Shown: one piece after another, positions 7,310 through 16,451 of the stretch
How positions within the stretch are numbered: the first letter of the stretch is position 1
Layout of the letters: every line of letters begins with the position of its first letter
From: Peptoniphilus_A hominis
GTDB taxonomy: Bacteria; Bacillota; Clostridia; Tissierellales; Peptoniphilaceae
Assembly (NCBI RefSeq): GCF_040096015.1
Contig: NZ_JBBMFO010000008.1
Span: forward strand, 1 to 59,804
Direction: 5' to 3'
Length of the DNA: 59,804 nt
The notes under the pieces: generated by a model
The model's input: only the letters and a program-made list of their open reading frames with translations
Databases searched by the model: none
Told to the model about the DNA's origin: nothing
Program-made: the position numbers and the translations under genes

Positions 7310-8589
7310 TAGGTATTATGTTTATTGTAATGTTTGCTTTGATTTTTATTGGACTTCCAGTGTATTTGTCAATTTTAGGATCAGGAAGTATGTTTTTAAT
7401 AGCGACAGGAATAAAACCACTTTTGTTAGTCAGTCAAAGGATGACAACAGGGCTAGATTCTTTCCCATTATTAGCCATTCCTCTTTTTGTATTAGTGGGA
7501 GAATTAATGGATAGGGGAGGAATTTCTAAGAGAATGATAGATTGGGCAGATTCATTAATGGGATGGGTACCTGGAGGCTTAGGAGTAGTAACAATTGTAT
7601 CTTGTGCTATTTTCGCAGCCCTAACTGGTTCTGGTCCAGCAACTGTAGCAGCCATTGGATCGATAATGATACCATCATTAACAAAGACTGGCTATGATAA
7701 AAAAACAGCAGCAGGTATGGTTGCGGCAGGTGGAGCTTTGGGACCTATAATTCCTCCTAGCATACCCATGATCATCTATGGAGTTACTATGGGACTATCT
7801 ATACCAAAAATGTTTATTGCTGGTATTCTTCCAGGAATAGTAATGATGCTATTACTAATATTAGTTAATTTTATTCTTATAAAAAATAAACCAGAAATAT
7901 TAAAAAATAGAGAAAATTTTAGCTTAAAAAGATTGTTAAAGAGTACATGGTCAGCATTAGGTGCGTTATTGTTACCTATTATAATATTAGGAGGAATATA
8001 CTCAGGTGTATTTACTCCAACAGAAGCCGCGGCAGTGGGAGTTGTTTATGCATTATTACTTGGATTTTTTATATATCACGAAATACAAGTAAAAGATTTA
8101 CCTGATGCATTACTTAAAGCTATGGAAACAGCTGCAATGGTTGGAATAATAATGGGAGCCGCAAATTTACTATCTTGGATCATGTCAGTTAATAATTTTG
8201 GAGATATGGTAACCAATGCCTTAGGTTCATTTATAACTACTAAATATTCTTACTTAATTGTGTTAATGATATTATTATTCTTTGTAGGAGCTTTGATGGA
8301 TACAGTAGCAGCAATAATTATATTAGCGCCTGTACTAGTTCCTTTTGGTATAGAACTTGGAATAGATCCACTTCACTTGGGAATGATATTTGTAATTAAT
8401 TTGGTAATAGGATATGTTACCCCACCTTTCGGTTACAATTTATTTACAGCGCAATCAATAACAGGATTAAAATTCAACGATATAGTTAAGGGTGTAATAC
8501 CTTTCTTAATAATTGAACTGGTATCAGTACTATTGTTTGCTTTTGTTCCAAATATAATTTCATTTTTACCAAATATATTGGGACTTTAA
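7306..8589 (+). CDS. dctM: TRAP transporter large permease, DctM family
   Basis: The 427-aa protein has about 12 membrane segments. Family motifs include LAIPLFVLVGELMDRGG, the FAALTGSGPATVAAIGSIM repeat, GALGPIIPPSIPMIIYG and the late VGYVTPPFGYNLF-type motif (here IGYVTPPFGYN). It forms the transport channel with DctQ. It closes the operon; a terminator follows 26 nt after the stop. Confidence 0.93.
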   Translation: MIGIMFIVMFALIFIGLPVYLSILGSGSMFLIATGIKPLLLVSQRMTTGLDSFPLLAIPLFVLVGELMDRGGISKRMIDWADSLMGWVPGGLGVVTIVSCAIFAALTGSGPATVAAIGSIMIPSLTKTGYDKKTAAGMVAAGGALGPIIPPSIPMIIYGVTMGLSIPKMFIAGILPGIVMMLLLILVNFILIKNKPEILKNRENFSLKRLLKSTWSALGALLLPIIILGGIYSGVFTPTEAAAVGVVYALLLGFFIYHEIQVKDLPDALLKAMETAAMVGIIMGAANLLSWIMSVNNFGDMVTNALGSFITTKYSYLIVLMILLFFVGALMDTVAAIIILAPVLVPFGIELGIDPLHLGMIFVINLVIGYVTPPFGYNLFTAQSITGLKFNDIVKGVIPFLIIELVSVLLFAFVPNIISFLPNILGL

Positions 8590-8615
8590 AATTTAAAAGT
8601 TGACTAATGAAAAAG

Positions 8616-8646
8616 CCTCTAAGTTATACAACTTGGAGGTTTTTTA
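8616..8646. terminator. terminator after the TRAP operon
   Basis: CCTCTAAGTT (8616-8625) pairs with AACTTGGAGG (8630-8639), with one G-U pair, a 4-nt loop and then a T-run. It lies between converging genes. Confidence 0.85.
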
Positions 8647-8661
8647 TCCGTAAAAAAATTT

Positions 8662-9459
8662 TTAATACATTTTTCTATTTTTTCTTGAAACTTCTAGGGG
8701 AAGTTTTTCCCTCTCCCTCTTTACTTTTTCATCTTCCAATTTTATTACGGCGAGATTTTCTTCTTCGCCAAGGTCTATTTCAATTTCTCCACCTGGAGCA
8801 ACGCACAAGGAGTGGGCGTAGGCGTTTTTGGAAAGGTCCTCATCTCTTGCTATGGCAGGTGAAACTACATAGCACTGAGTGTCCACTGCACGAGCCCTAT
8901 TTAAAAGGTGGAAGTGAACTTCGCCAGTCTTTTTCATAAAGGTTGATGGGACGAAGATGACTTCTGCTCCAAAATCACGAAAACTTTGGAAAAGTTCTGG
9001 AAATCTAAGGTCAAAACAAATGGCAAGACCAAAAATTCCATATTCTGTTTCAAAAACTCCTAGAGACTTGCCGCCAGAAATTGTGTCAGATTCCTTGTAG
9101 CCTTCAATATCAAAGAGATTGATCTTTGAATATCTGTAAATTTCTTTTCCATCTCTATCAAAAACATAGGAGCGGTTGAAAATTTTTTCACCAGCTTTAA
9201 TTGGTATTGAGCCACCAATTAGGTAGACCCCATTTTCTTTTGCTAGCTGGCTCATTTTTTTATAAGTTTCCCCAAAATCTTCTTCAGCAAATTTTGTGAA
9301 ATAAGAATTTTGGTAGGGACAGTTCCACATTTCTGGAAGACAAATTACATGAGCCCCGCCCTTTTTTGCCCCAGTCACATATTCTTCCATAGTATTTAAG
9401 TTTTTTTCCTTATCGCCAGTTGCTGGCAGCTGAATTATTCCTACATTAAAATCTTTCAT
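8662..9459 (-). CDS. carbon-nitrogen hydrolase, omega-amidase/Nit2-like
   Basis: The 265-aa enzyme has the nitrilase-fold catalytic triad E43 (CLPEMW), K112 (YSKINLFD) and C148 (AICFDLRFPE). Size and motifs fit the omega-amidase group, which hydrolyses alpha-ketoglutaramate and alpha-ketosuccinamate to the keto acids and ammonia. Other amidases share this pattern, so substrate is uncertain. The start was placed at the ATG at 9459, because GAGGTG six bases upstream would otherwise lie inside the gene if the GTG at 9465 were used. Its ribosome binding site overlaps the uppP stop codon, so the two genes form an operon. In a glutamate fermenter, salvage of ketoglutaramate would be plausible. Confidence 0.85.
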   Translation of the reverse strand: MKDFNVGIIQLPATGDKEKNLNTMEEYVTGAKKGGAHVICLPEMWNCPYQNSYFTKFAEEDFGETYKKMSQLAKENGVYLIGGSIPIKAGEKIFNRSYVFDRDGKEIYRYSKINLFDIEGYKESDTISGGKSLGVFETEYGIFGLAICFDLRFPELFQSFRDFGAEVIFVPSTFMKKTGEVHFHLLNRARAVDTQCYVVSPAIARDEDLSKNAYAHSLCVAPGGEIEIDLGEEENLAVIKLEDEKVKREREKLPLEVSRKNRKMY

Positions 9460-9466
9460 ATTCACC

Positions 9467-10342
9467 TCAAATTATATTGAAAAATCCAAGACATAAAACA
9501 AGAATACCGAGGACTATTCTGTAATAGCCAAAGGGGATAAAGTCGTGCTCACGAACATAGCCAAGGAATTTTTTGATTACTATAAGGGCAACGATGTAAG
9601 AAATGGCGCCGCCAAGAATAATCAAAAACCATTGCCAAGCTGTAAAGGAAAAGCCGATTTTAAAAATTTTAAGGGCAGTTGCACCAAGCATAGTTGGGAC
9701 TGCAAGATAGAAAGAAAATTTTGCAGAGCTTGTTCTTGAACAGCCAAGTAGCATGGCGCCAATAATTGTGGCAGCAGAACGAGATGTGCCTGGCACCATG
9801 GCAAGGCATTGGAAAAATCCAATTAAAAATGCTGTTTTTAATGTGATATCGTCTAAATTTTCATATTTAAAAACTTTATTTTTATTATTTTTTTCCATGA
9901 AAATAATTACTAGTCCATAGAAAATCAGTGTAATAGAAACTGTAGTAGTATTAAAGAAGTGAGCGTCGATAAAGTCATCTAGCAAAAATCCAAAAAAAGC
10001 TGCGGGAAGAAATCCTACAATTATCTTTGCAATTAGTCTCATAGTTTTCATATCTCGGTACTTAAATTTTTCTTTAAAAGTTAAACTTTCATAATTTTCT
10101 TCGCCAATTACTGGCACAATTTTGCCTTTTGCAATTGGATTTACATCGTAAAAATATAAATAAACAACAGCTAGTATTGCACCAAGCTGAATAATTACAT
10201 TAAAGGCGTTGGAAAAAGCTTGTGGCTCAAGCTTTAGAAAAGTGTTAGCTATAATTAAATGTCCTGTTGAAGAAATTGGAAGGAACTCTGTAAGTCCTTC
10301 AATTATTCCAAGAAAAATTACTTTTATTAAATCTAAAATCAT
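9467..10342 (-). CDS. uppP: undecaprenyl-diphosphatase
   Basis: The 291-aa membrane enzyme (BacA/UppP family) removes a phosphate from undecaprenyl diphosphate to recycle the lipid carrier for peptidoglycan, and its loss or gain affects bacitracin sensitivity. The first motif, EGLTEFLPISSTGHL, is at residues 15-29; the second, PGTSRSAATI, lies near residue 180. Around eight membrane segments are visible. The start was placed at 10342, where TTTGGAGGTAAAT precedes the ATG; the longer frame to 10438 would run through a terminator. Downstream, the amidase gene starts 7 nt after the stop. Confidence 0.95.
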   Translation of the reverse strand: MILDLIKVIFLGIIEGLTEFLPISSTGHLIIANTFLKLEPQAFSNAFNVIIQLGAILAVVYLYFYDVNPIAKGKIVPVIGEENYESLTFKEKFKYRDMKTMRLIAKIIVGFLPAAFFGFLLDDFIDAHFFNTTTVSITLIFYGLVIIFMEKNNKNKVFKYENLDDITLKTAFLIGFFQCLAMVPGTSRSAATIIGAMLLGCSRTSSAKFSFYLAVPTMLGATALKIFKIGFSFTAWQWFLIILGGAISYIVALIVIKKFLGYVREHDFIPFGYYRIVLGILVLCLGFFNII

Positions 10343-10383
10343 ATTTACCTCCAAATTTGTCAAAGCTATTATAACATTTGTGG

Positions 10384-10424
10384 CAAAAAAAATAAAAGGC
10401 TCTCGCCATAAAGACAAGAGCCTT
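10384..10424 (-). terminator. terminator after dnaB
   Basis: AAGGCTCT (10396-10403) pairs with AGAGCCTT (10417-10424), and a long T-run follows on the minus strand. It closes the DUF2232-gdpP-rplI-dnaB transcript. Confidence 0.85.
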
Positions 10425-10430
10425 AAAACT

Positions 10431-11792
10431 TTATTCACTTCTTTGTAAATTTAAAAACTTTGTAAATTCTTTCTTAAACATTAGCTCAACTGTTCCCGTA
10501 GGGCCATTTCTGTGCTTGGCAATAATTACTTCGCCAATGTTTGGCTTTTCTGATTCTTCCTTGGTGTAATATTCATCTCTGTATAAAAACATAACTATGT
10601 CGGCGTCTTGTTCTATGGCGCCAGACTCACGAAGGTCAGATAAGATTGGCTTGTGGTCAGTTCTTAGTTCTGGGGCACGAGAAAGTTGTGATAGGGCAAT
10701 AACTGGCACTTCAAGTTCCTTGGCTATTGCCTTTAAATTTCTTGAAATGGCAGAAATTTCTTGTTGCCTTGACTCAACTCGGGAGTTCATCTGCATAAGC
10801 TGTAAGTAGTCTATTACGATTAAGTCAAGTCCCTTTTCCACCTTCATCCTTCTGCACTTGGCTTTTAGTTCAAGGGGCGATATGCCGGCAGTGTCGTCAA
10901 TTTCAATTTTTAAATTGGAGACAATGGGCATGGTGTTAATTATTTTTGTCCACTCTTCCTCATTTAAGTTGCCGGAAATAACTTTTTGCAAATCCACATG
11001 GGCATTTGATGAAATAATTCTTTGGAAAAGTTGGTTCTTGCTCATTTCAAGGGAGAAGACTGCAACTGATGCGCCCCCTCTTAGGGCTGCGTTAGTGGCA
11101 ATATTTACCATGAGAGCAGTTTTACCCATGGAAGGTCTTGCTGCAAGTAAAATTAAGTCAGACTTCTGAAGCCCTGAAATTTTTCTGTCAAGATCTACAA
11201 AGCCGGTTGTAAGACCAGTTAAGGCATTTGGATTTTGCGCCTTCTTTTCCAAGTCAGAGAAGGATTCAAGGGCAATATTTTTTATATTTACAAGTCCATT
11301 TTTTGTTGAGTCCTGAGTAATATCAAATACAGATTTTTCTGCGAGCTCGATTATAAGTTCTGCCTTTGCATCTGATGAATAGGCGGCGGAAATAATTTTG
11401 TCAGAGGCATTTATTAATTCTCTTAAGATTCCCTTTTCCTTAATAATTTTGCAGTAAGACTTAATATTTGATACGGCAGTTACATTGGAAGAGAGGTCGG
11501 CAAGATAAGTTATGCCGCCAACTTCTTCTAGTGAGTCAGTTTTTTTCAGTTCCTCAGCAATGGTTATTACATCTGCAGGTTCATTTCTGTTGTAAATATT
11601 TAAAATTGCATCGTAAATTTTTCTGTGAGCATCTTGATAAAAGTCCTCTGTCTTTAAAATTTCGATAGAGGCAGTTATGGCTTCCTTGGATAACATCATA
11701 GAGCCAAGAGCAGATTCTTCAGCCTCTAAGCTGTGAGGAGGCATTTTTATATTTTCAACAGAATTTAAATCTAATTGGTCCTTTACATCCAT
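10431..11792 (-). CDS. dnaB: replicative DNA helicase DnaB
   Basis: This is the ring helicase that unwinds DNA at the replication fork (called DnaC in B. subtilis). The N-terminal domain begins MPPHSLEAEESALGSMM-like near residue 20. The RecA-fold C-terminal domain contains the Walker A motif ARPSMGKTAL, the Walker B region LIVIDYLQLM, and SQLSR. Length of about 453 aa is normal. The start is uncertain: ATG at 11792 is given, but a TTG at 11801 is also possible and would overlap rplI by 4 nt; neither has a strong ribosome binding site. Order yybS-gdpP-rplI-dnaB is conserved in Firmicutes. Confidence 0.95.
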   Translation of the reverse strand: MDVKDQLDLNSVENIKMPPHSLEAEESALGSMMLSKEAITASIEILKTEDFYQDAHRKIYDAILNIYNRNEPADVITIAEELKKTDSLEEVGGITYLADLSSNVTAVSNIKSYCKIIKEKGILRELINASDKIISAAYSSDAKAELIIELAEKSVFDITQDSTKNGLVNIKNIALESFSDLEKKAQNPNALTGLTTGFVDLDRKISGLQKSDLILLAARPSMGKTALMVNIATNAALRGGASVAVFSLEMSKNQLFQRIISSNAHVDLQKVISGNLNEEEWTKIINTMPIVSNLKIEIDDTAGISPLELKAKCRRMKVEKGLDLIVIDYLQLMQMNSRVESRQQEISAISRNLKAIAKELEVPVIALSQLSRAPELRTDHKPILSDLRESGAIEQDADIVMFLYRDEYYTKEESEKPNIGEVIIAKHRNGPTGTVELMFKKEFTKFLNLQRSE

Positions 11793-11797
11793 ATCAA

Positions 11798-12247
11798 TCA
11801 AGATTCCGGTCTAACATTTACCTTTAAAGTTGCAGTAACATCTGGATACAATTTTATGTCGATGTTCTTCATGCCAGCTTCTTTAATATTTTCAGCTAGG
11901 TCAATTTTTTTCTTGTCAACTTCAATTTTATATTCACTCTTTAAGTTTTTAGCAATGTCTTGTGAAGTTATTGCACCAAAAAGTCTTCCGCCTTCGCCGG
12001 CCTTTGCTTTAATAGTAAGAGTTATTTCTTCGATTTTTTTCTTAACTTCATTTGCCTTGGCGCGGTTTTCCTTTTCTAACTTTTCTTCTTCAATTTTATT
12101 TTTCTTCCAAGTTTCCATGTTTTCAGGAGTAGCTTCAATGGCAACTCCCCTTGGGATTAAAAAGTTACGAGCGTAGCCAGTCTTTGCGTTAACTATGCTT
12201 CCCTTTGGTCCTAAGTTTTTGTCGTCCTTTAATAAAATTACTTTCAT
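11798..12247 (-). CDS. rplI: 50S ribosomal protein L9
   Basis: The 149-aa protein begins MKVILLKDDKNLGPKGSIV and has GYARNFLIPRGVAI, both hallmarks of L9. A long connecting helix (residues about 45-75) leads to the C-terminal domain with GRLFGAITSQDIA. It binds 23S rRNA and stabilises the large subunit. GCGAGGAAT precedes the ATG. It sits 1 nt after gdpP and just before dnaB in the same operon. Confidence 0.97.
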   Translation of the reverse strand: MKVILLKDDKNLGPKGSIVNAKTGYARNFLIPRGVAIEATPENMETWKKNKIEEEKLEKENRAKANEVKKKIEEITLTIKAKAGEGGRLFGAITSQDIAKNLKSEYKIEVDKKKIDLAENIKEAGMKNIDIKLYPDVTATLKVNVRPES

Positions 12248-12248
12248 G

Positions 12249-14246
12249 TTATTCCTCGCTTTTGTTTTCTTCTAAATATTCATCTATAGCTTCTATTAAA
12301 ATCTTTTCAGCTTCGTCTAAATCTTCTGTGTCAACTTGGGCTCCAGCCATATTTAAGTGACCGCCGCCGCCAATTTTTTCAAGTATAAGTTGAACTGATA
12401 CAACTTCTCCACGAGACCTGCCAGATATGTGGGTTTTTCCATCATTAATAGTTAGGACAAAGGATGCATCAATGCCATTTATATCAAGTAGGGCATCGGC
12501 AGCTTGTGCAGCCACAAGGACGGAATTTTTTGCCGCCTTTTCAAATCTCGATACAGCAATATTGTCGTGGATAATTTTTGTGTTGTGAATTACATCTGCC
12601 CTGTAAAGCATAGTGTCAAAATCGTCTTGGAAAAGTGCCTTTACCTTTAACATATTTGCCCCAGCCCTCTTTAAAACAGAAGCAGCTTCAAAGGTTCTCA
12701 CCCCAGTTTGGAAGGAGAAGTTCTTTGTGTCAACAACTATTCCACTCATGAGAGCATCGGCTTCAAAGTGAGTTAAATTTAAGTCGTCAGACATATAAGT
12801 TAGCATTTCAGTTATGAGCTCGCAAGTGGAAGAAGCATAGGGTTCTACATAAGTTAAAACTGGATTTTCAACAAATTCCTTGCCCCTTCTGTGGTGGTCG
12901 ATTACAACTATTTGACCAGTTGCCTTTAAGAGGTCTGGATACTCTGTAAAGGATGGCTTGTGATTGTCAACTAAAATTATTAGAGAAGAGTGCTTTATTG
13001 TATTCATGGCAGTTTCCCTAGAAATGACCTTTGCATAAAGCTCAGGCTCCTCTTCCTTCATCCTGTCAATTAAATTGTCAATAGACGGATTGGACTTTTC
13101 AAGGACTATAAAGCCTTCCTTATTCCTATTTAGGGTTGCACGAAGACAACCTATGGCAGCACCAATGGCATCCATGTCTGGATTTTGGTGACCCATGATG
13201 TAGACATTTTCAGATCTGTCGATTAATTGTTTTAGGGCTTCACCTATAACTCTAGCCTTAACCTTATTTCTCTTTTCAACAGCCTTTGACTTGCCGCCAA
13301 AAAAGGCATAGTTGTCGTCAACCTTTACAACGGCTTGGTCACCACCACGACCTAGTGCCAAATCAAGGGATGAGTCAGCTTCAAGGTAGGCATCTTTAAA
13401 ATTAAGTCCAAAGGAAGAAACTCCAATGGATAAGGTTATTGGAATGGAGTTGCCCTTGTTTAAATCTCTAAGGTCGTCTAAGATGTCAAATCTCTTGTCC
13501 TTTAAAATAGTTAGGGACTTATAGGTCATTACAACAAGGTACAAATCTTCGTCCATTTTTCTAACTAGGGCGTCGTATTCTTCAAAGTACTGAGAAATAG
13601 TTGAGTCAATCTCTGCAATGAGTAGGGGTCTAATTTCTGATGGGGCAGAACTTACAGCCTCAGAGAAATTGTCCACTTCGATCTTTGCAATAATTGGATA
13701 CTGGGAGGTGTACTTGTCCTTTAAATTTTTGTAGGCAGTGTTGTCTACAAAGTAAAGGAGGACAGACTTGCCTTCCTTATTTTCAGACTTATTTTCCACA
13801 ACATTGGTGTAGACGCTAAAGGATCTCTTGTTTATTTCAATAGGAAGGGTGTTGGCACCATTTCTACCTATTATATTTGAGATGTCAATGTCCTTAACTA
13901 AATTTTCAAGGTCCCTGTCTAGGACACTCTTTTCGTTAAATAAATTTATGAAGGGGGTGTTGTACCAGAGGATTTTTGCCTTTTCGTCAGTTACTACAAG
14001 GGGAAAGGGCATGTCAAAAATAGCTTCCTTAGTTAAAGAGTCAAAATTTTCGTTTAAATTTTCAATATGTTTGATTGTCTCTTCATTCTTATTTTTGATT
14101 TCGGAATAGCTTAAATAAAAAACATATGCAAAAGCAATAATTGAAATAAGGCCAAGAATTGGCTCTAGTATTATTAAAATAATAACGACTGCGATTCCGA
14201 AAATAAGATATGGGAGAAAATCGCTAATTTTATAATTATCTTTCAT
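12249..14246 (-). CDS. gdpP: cyclic-di-AMP phosphodiesterase GdpP (YybT)
   Basis: The 665-aa membrane enzyme degrades the second messenger c-di-AMP. Two hydrophobic segments at residues about 10-48 anchor it. A PAS-like domain (about 75-165) and a degenerate GGDEF domain (about 175-310) follow. The catalytic DHH domain has MGHQNPDMDAIG and VIDHHRRG, and the DHHA1 domain has GGGHLNMAGAQ near the C-terminus. C-di-AMP controls potassium and osmolyte transport and cell-wall stress in Firmicutes. The gene lies between a DUF2232 membrane protein gene and rplI, as in B. subtilis. Confidence 0.95.
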   Translation of the reverse strand: MKDNYKISDFLPYLIFGIAVVIILIILEPILGLISIIAFAYVFYLSYSEIKNKNEETIKHIENLNENFDSLTKEAIFDMPFPLVVTDEKAKILWYNTPFINLFNEKSVLDRDLENLVKDIDISNIIGRNGANTLPIEINKRSFSVYTNVVENKSENKEGKSVLLYFVDNTAYKNLKDKYTSQYPIIAKIEVDNFSEAVSSAPSEIRPLLIAEIDSTISQYFEEYDALVRKMDEDLYLVVMTYKSLTILKDKRFDILDDLRDLNKGNSIPITLSIGVSSFGLNFKDAYLEADSSLDLALGRGGDQAVVKVDDNYAFFGGKSKAVEKRNKVKARVIGEALKQLIDRSENVYIMGHQNPDMDAIGAAIGCLRATLNRNKEGFIVLEKSNPSIDNLIDRMKEEEPELYAKVISRETAMNTIKHSSLIILVDNHKPSFTEYPDLLKATGQIVVIDHHRRGKEFVENPVLTYVEPYASSTCELITEMLTYMSDDLNLTHFEADALMSGIVVDTKNFSFQTGVRTFEAASVLKRAGANMLKVKALFQDDFDTMLYRADVIHNTKIIHDNIAVSRFEKAAKNSVLVAAQAADALLDINGIDASFVLTINDGKTHISGRSRGEVVSVQLILEKIGGGGHLNMAGAQVDTEDLDEAEKILIEAIDEYLEENKSEE

Positions 14247-14257
14247 AATATTCCCAC

Positions 14258-15199
14258 TTAATTAATTTTTCTAAAGTTAACAATTTGGTCAAGGGCGCCA
14301 AGTATCATGACAAAAATTTGCAGTGTCGAGATGGCTAGGCAAAGACCAATTAATAGATATTGTAAAAAACTCTTAAAGCCAAATCTCGTCATATAAAATT
14401 TAAGAACGCTTATACCTGCCGCAAAGAGCATGAAAAAAACTAAATTCATTAAATTCAAGATGAAGATTTGACCGCTGGGACCAAAATAATCGCCAGTCAA
14501 AGAAAAAATTGCAAGAGTAGCAATGGATAGCATAATAATTTCTCTTGGGAGTTTTAAAAATTCAAGAGAAGAAGGTTGCATGATAAACTTTCCTTTTGAA
14601 AGGAGACTTCTTCCAGCTGTAGTGTAAGTTACATAGGAAGTGACCACAGATATGATTATCAAAACAGAGGGAAGGATTTGTAAAAATCTCTTGTAATAAA
14701 TTTCTGCACTTGCAGCAAAATTTGATAGGTCCCCTTGTGATAGTCCAGCTTCCTTAGCAATATTTGTATAAAAGCCTGTAATGGAATTAATAGTTTCCCT
14801 TGAATTTAGGACTTCACTATTTATGCCAAAGGCAAAAAATAAAACCATTATAGATGTAAAAAATATAAGAGATGTTGCCATAATTGTCGGTGCAACAGGT
14901 CTATTTGTGGTAATCATATAGTGAAAAATTAAGATGAAGGGTCCAAAAATTGTAAAAATTATTATTGCCTCCATAGGTCCTAAGATGGCACCGATTAGGA
15001 GGACAACTGCAATTAAAGTCGCCATCACCTTTATAATTCCTTCTTTTACAGATTCAACTACATACATAGAAGGAAATAAAATATAAAGAAAGGGAAAAAT
15101 CATTCCAATCATGGAAATAATTATAGACCTAGTAAAGAGTCTAAAGAGTCCCTTAAAATCAGTTTCTTTTTCCAATAAATCAACTCCTGTCCACTTCAT
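14258..15199 (-). CDS. yybS: DUF2232 membrane protein, YybS family
   Basis: The 313-aa protein has about eight hydrophobic segments and no soluble catalytic domain. It matches the YybS/DUF2232 family mainly by size, topology and its place directly before gdpP (11-nt gap) in the conserved yybS-gdpP-rplI-dnaB order. DUF2232 proteins resemble the membrane part of ECF transporters, but no function is established. It is probably co-transcribed with gdpP. The start at 15199 (MKWTGVDLL) has only a weak ribosome binding site, so a slightly different start is possible. Confidence 0.8.
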   Translation of the reverse strand: MKWTGVDLLEKETDFKGLFRLFTRSIIISMIGMIFPFLYILFPSMYVVESVKEGIIKVMATLIAVVLLIGAILGPMEAIIIFTIFGPFILIFHYMITTNRPVAPTIMATSLIFFTSIMVLFFAFGINSEVLNSRETINSITGFYTNIAKEAGLSQGDLSNFAASAEIYYKRFLQILPSVLIIISVVTSYVTYTTAGRSLLSKGKFIMQPSSLEFLKLPREIIMLSIATLAIFSLTGDYFGPSGQIFILNLMNLVFFMLFAAGISVLKFYMTRFGFKSFLQYLLIGLCLAISTLQIFVMILGALDQIVNFRKIN

Positions 15200-15297
15200 T
15201 TTACCACAGATTTATAATTTGATAAAGAAATCTAAATTTAGGTAAAAATTATAAAAAAAAAAAATAAAGTTTGCGATAAAGTCTTGGCAAATTTTAT

Positions 15298-15325
15298 AAA
15301 AAAAGCCAGGGTCATCCCTAGCTTT
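15298..15325 (-). terminator. terminator after the 58-aa small gene
   Basis: AAAGCCAGGG (15302-15311) pairs with CCCTAGCTTT (15316-15325) through one G-U pair and a 4-nt loop. On the minus strand it ends in a T-run 5 nt after the small gene's stop. Confidence 0.75.
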
Positions 15326-15330
15326 AAAAA

Positions 15331-15507
15331 TTAGTAAATAATTAAGTTGTCGCCATCCTTATACATAAAGAAGCTGTCGTAAATTCCATCGGGGCTGTTC
15401 TCTAAGTCCAGTAAAAAGTCCTCTATATTTTCCATGACTTCATCATTAATTTCCAAATCCTCGTAGCGAAAAGTAATGCCCGATACAACTATTTTCTTTT
15501 CCTCCAT
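15331..15507 (-). CDS. small hypothetical protein, 58 aa
   Basis: This short frame begins MEEKKIVVSGITFRYEDLEI and ends DGDNLIIY. It is acidic and soluble, with no membrane segment, signal peptide or cysteine. Three signs support it as a real gene: a strong ribosome binding site (GAAAGGAAGGAATTT before the ATG), an intrinsic terminator immediately downstream, and a protein-like composition unlike its AT-rich surroundings. I do not recognise the family. It sits between degV and the yybS operon on the same strand. Confidence 0.7.
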   Translation of the reverse strand: MEEKKIVVSGITFRYEDLEINDEVMENIEDFLLDLENSPDGIYDSFFMYKDGDNLIIY

Positions 15508-15608
15508 AAATTCCTTCCTTTCTCAAAAAATAATTATAAAAACTACTCTTAATAAATAACTTAAAAAAGAAAAAAATTATATAGAAAATTCACCTAAGGG
15601 AATTAAAA

Positions 15609-16451
15609 CTACTTTCTAAAATATGCTAAGAAGAGGGCACCTGGACCTGTGTGAGTGCCAACAACACTTCCTATTTGAATAAATTCTGGAGAAGAAATTT
15701 TATCTTCCCAAAGATCTTTTGTCTCTCTCAAATATTTTTCAATCTTTTCACTGTCTCTACCTGTGTAGCCAAGTTTAAGGGGCATGGAAAAGTCAATAGA
15801 TCCATGTTTTTTTATTTCGCTAATAAATAAGTTGTTGGCATTTTTTATTCCCTTTGCCTTGCCAACAGATTCAATTGCACCATCTTCCATGGAAAGAAGA
15901 ACCTTGACAGAAAAAAGTCCACCTATAAGGGCAGATGCCTTTGAGATTCTTCCGCCTCTTTCAAGGTATTCTAAGGTGTCAACTAAAACTACAAGTCTAA
16001 GCCTTTTCTTTGCTTCCTCTAAAAGTTCGGCAATTTCTCTTGCAGACTTTCCTTCTCTTACAAGCCTCATGGCATAGTCAACGAGAGCTCCCTCTGCATT
16101 TGAAACATTTAAGGAATCTACAATAAAAATTTTATCTTCAAGACCCTGGCTTGCAAGCTTTGCACTTTGATAAGTTCCAGATAACTTTGATGACAAGACA
16201 ATTACCACAGCCTCGTCGCCAGCATCTATGACCTTTTTGTAGACATCCATGAAAGCCACAGGTGTAGGTTGGCTTGTCTTTGGAAACTCTTCCTTTTTCT
16301 CAAGCCTTTCATAAAATTCGTCCTTTGTAATATCAACTGAATCCAAAAAGTCTTCTTCGCCAAAAGTTACGTGAAGGGGCACTACAATTAAGTCCTTCTT
16401 AATATTTTCTTCTATGTCACAAGTTGATCCCACAATTATTTTTACTGCCAT
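15609..16451 (-). CDS. DegV family fatty-acid-binding protein
   Basis: The 280-aa protein belongs to the DegV (FakB-like) family. These proteins bind one fatty acid and, as FakB, present it to the kinase FakA for phosphorylation. Typical segments are VGSTCDIEE at the start, the fatty-acid-binding TSQPTPVAF near residue 65, LSSKLSGTYQSAKLA, and RGGRISK. No fakA is nearby, so FakB activity is inferred from family alone. The ATG at 16451 was chosen because GTGAGGAAATAT supplies its ribosome binding site; the GTG at 16463 is part of that site. Confidence 0.92.
   Translation of the reverse strand: MAVKIIVGSTCDIEENIKKDLIVVPLHVTFGEEDFLDSVDITKDEFYERLEKKEEFPKTSQPTPVAFMDVYKKVIDAGDEAVVIVLSSKLSGTYQSAKLASQGLEDKIFIVDSLNVSNAEGALVDYAMRLVREGKSAREIAELLEEAKKRLRLVVLVDTLEYLERGGRISKASALIGGLFSVKVLLSMEDGAIESVGKAKGIKNANNLFISEIKKHGSIDFSMPLKLGYTGRDSEKIEKYLRETKDLWEDKISSPEFIQIGSVVGTHTGPGALFLAYFRK

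Noticed and set aside
8607..8939. 110-aa plus-strand frame after dctM
   Set aside because: It starts in the terminator and lies antisense to the nitrilase-family gene, with no family resemblance.
10343..10438. N-terminal extension of UppP by 32 residues
   Set aside because: It would run through the dnaB terminator, while GGAGG directly precedes the internal ATG at 10342, where UppP proteins normally start.
15200..15297. Possible RNA gene in the gap upstream of the small 58-aa gene's terminator
   Set aside because: Only A/T-rich sequence is seen, with no stable fold or promoter.
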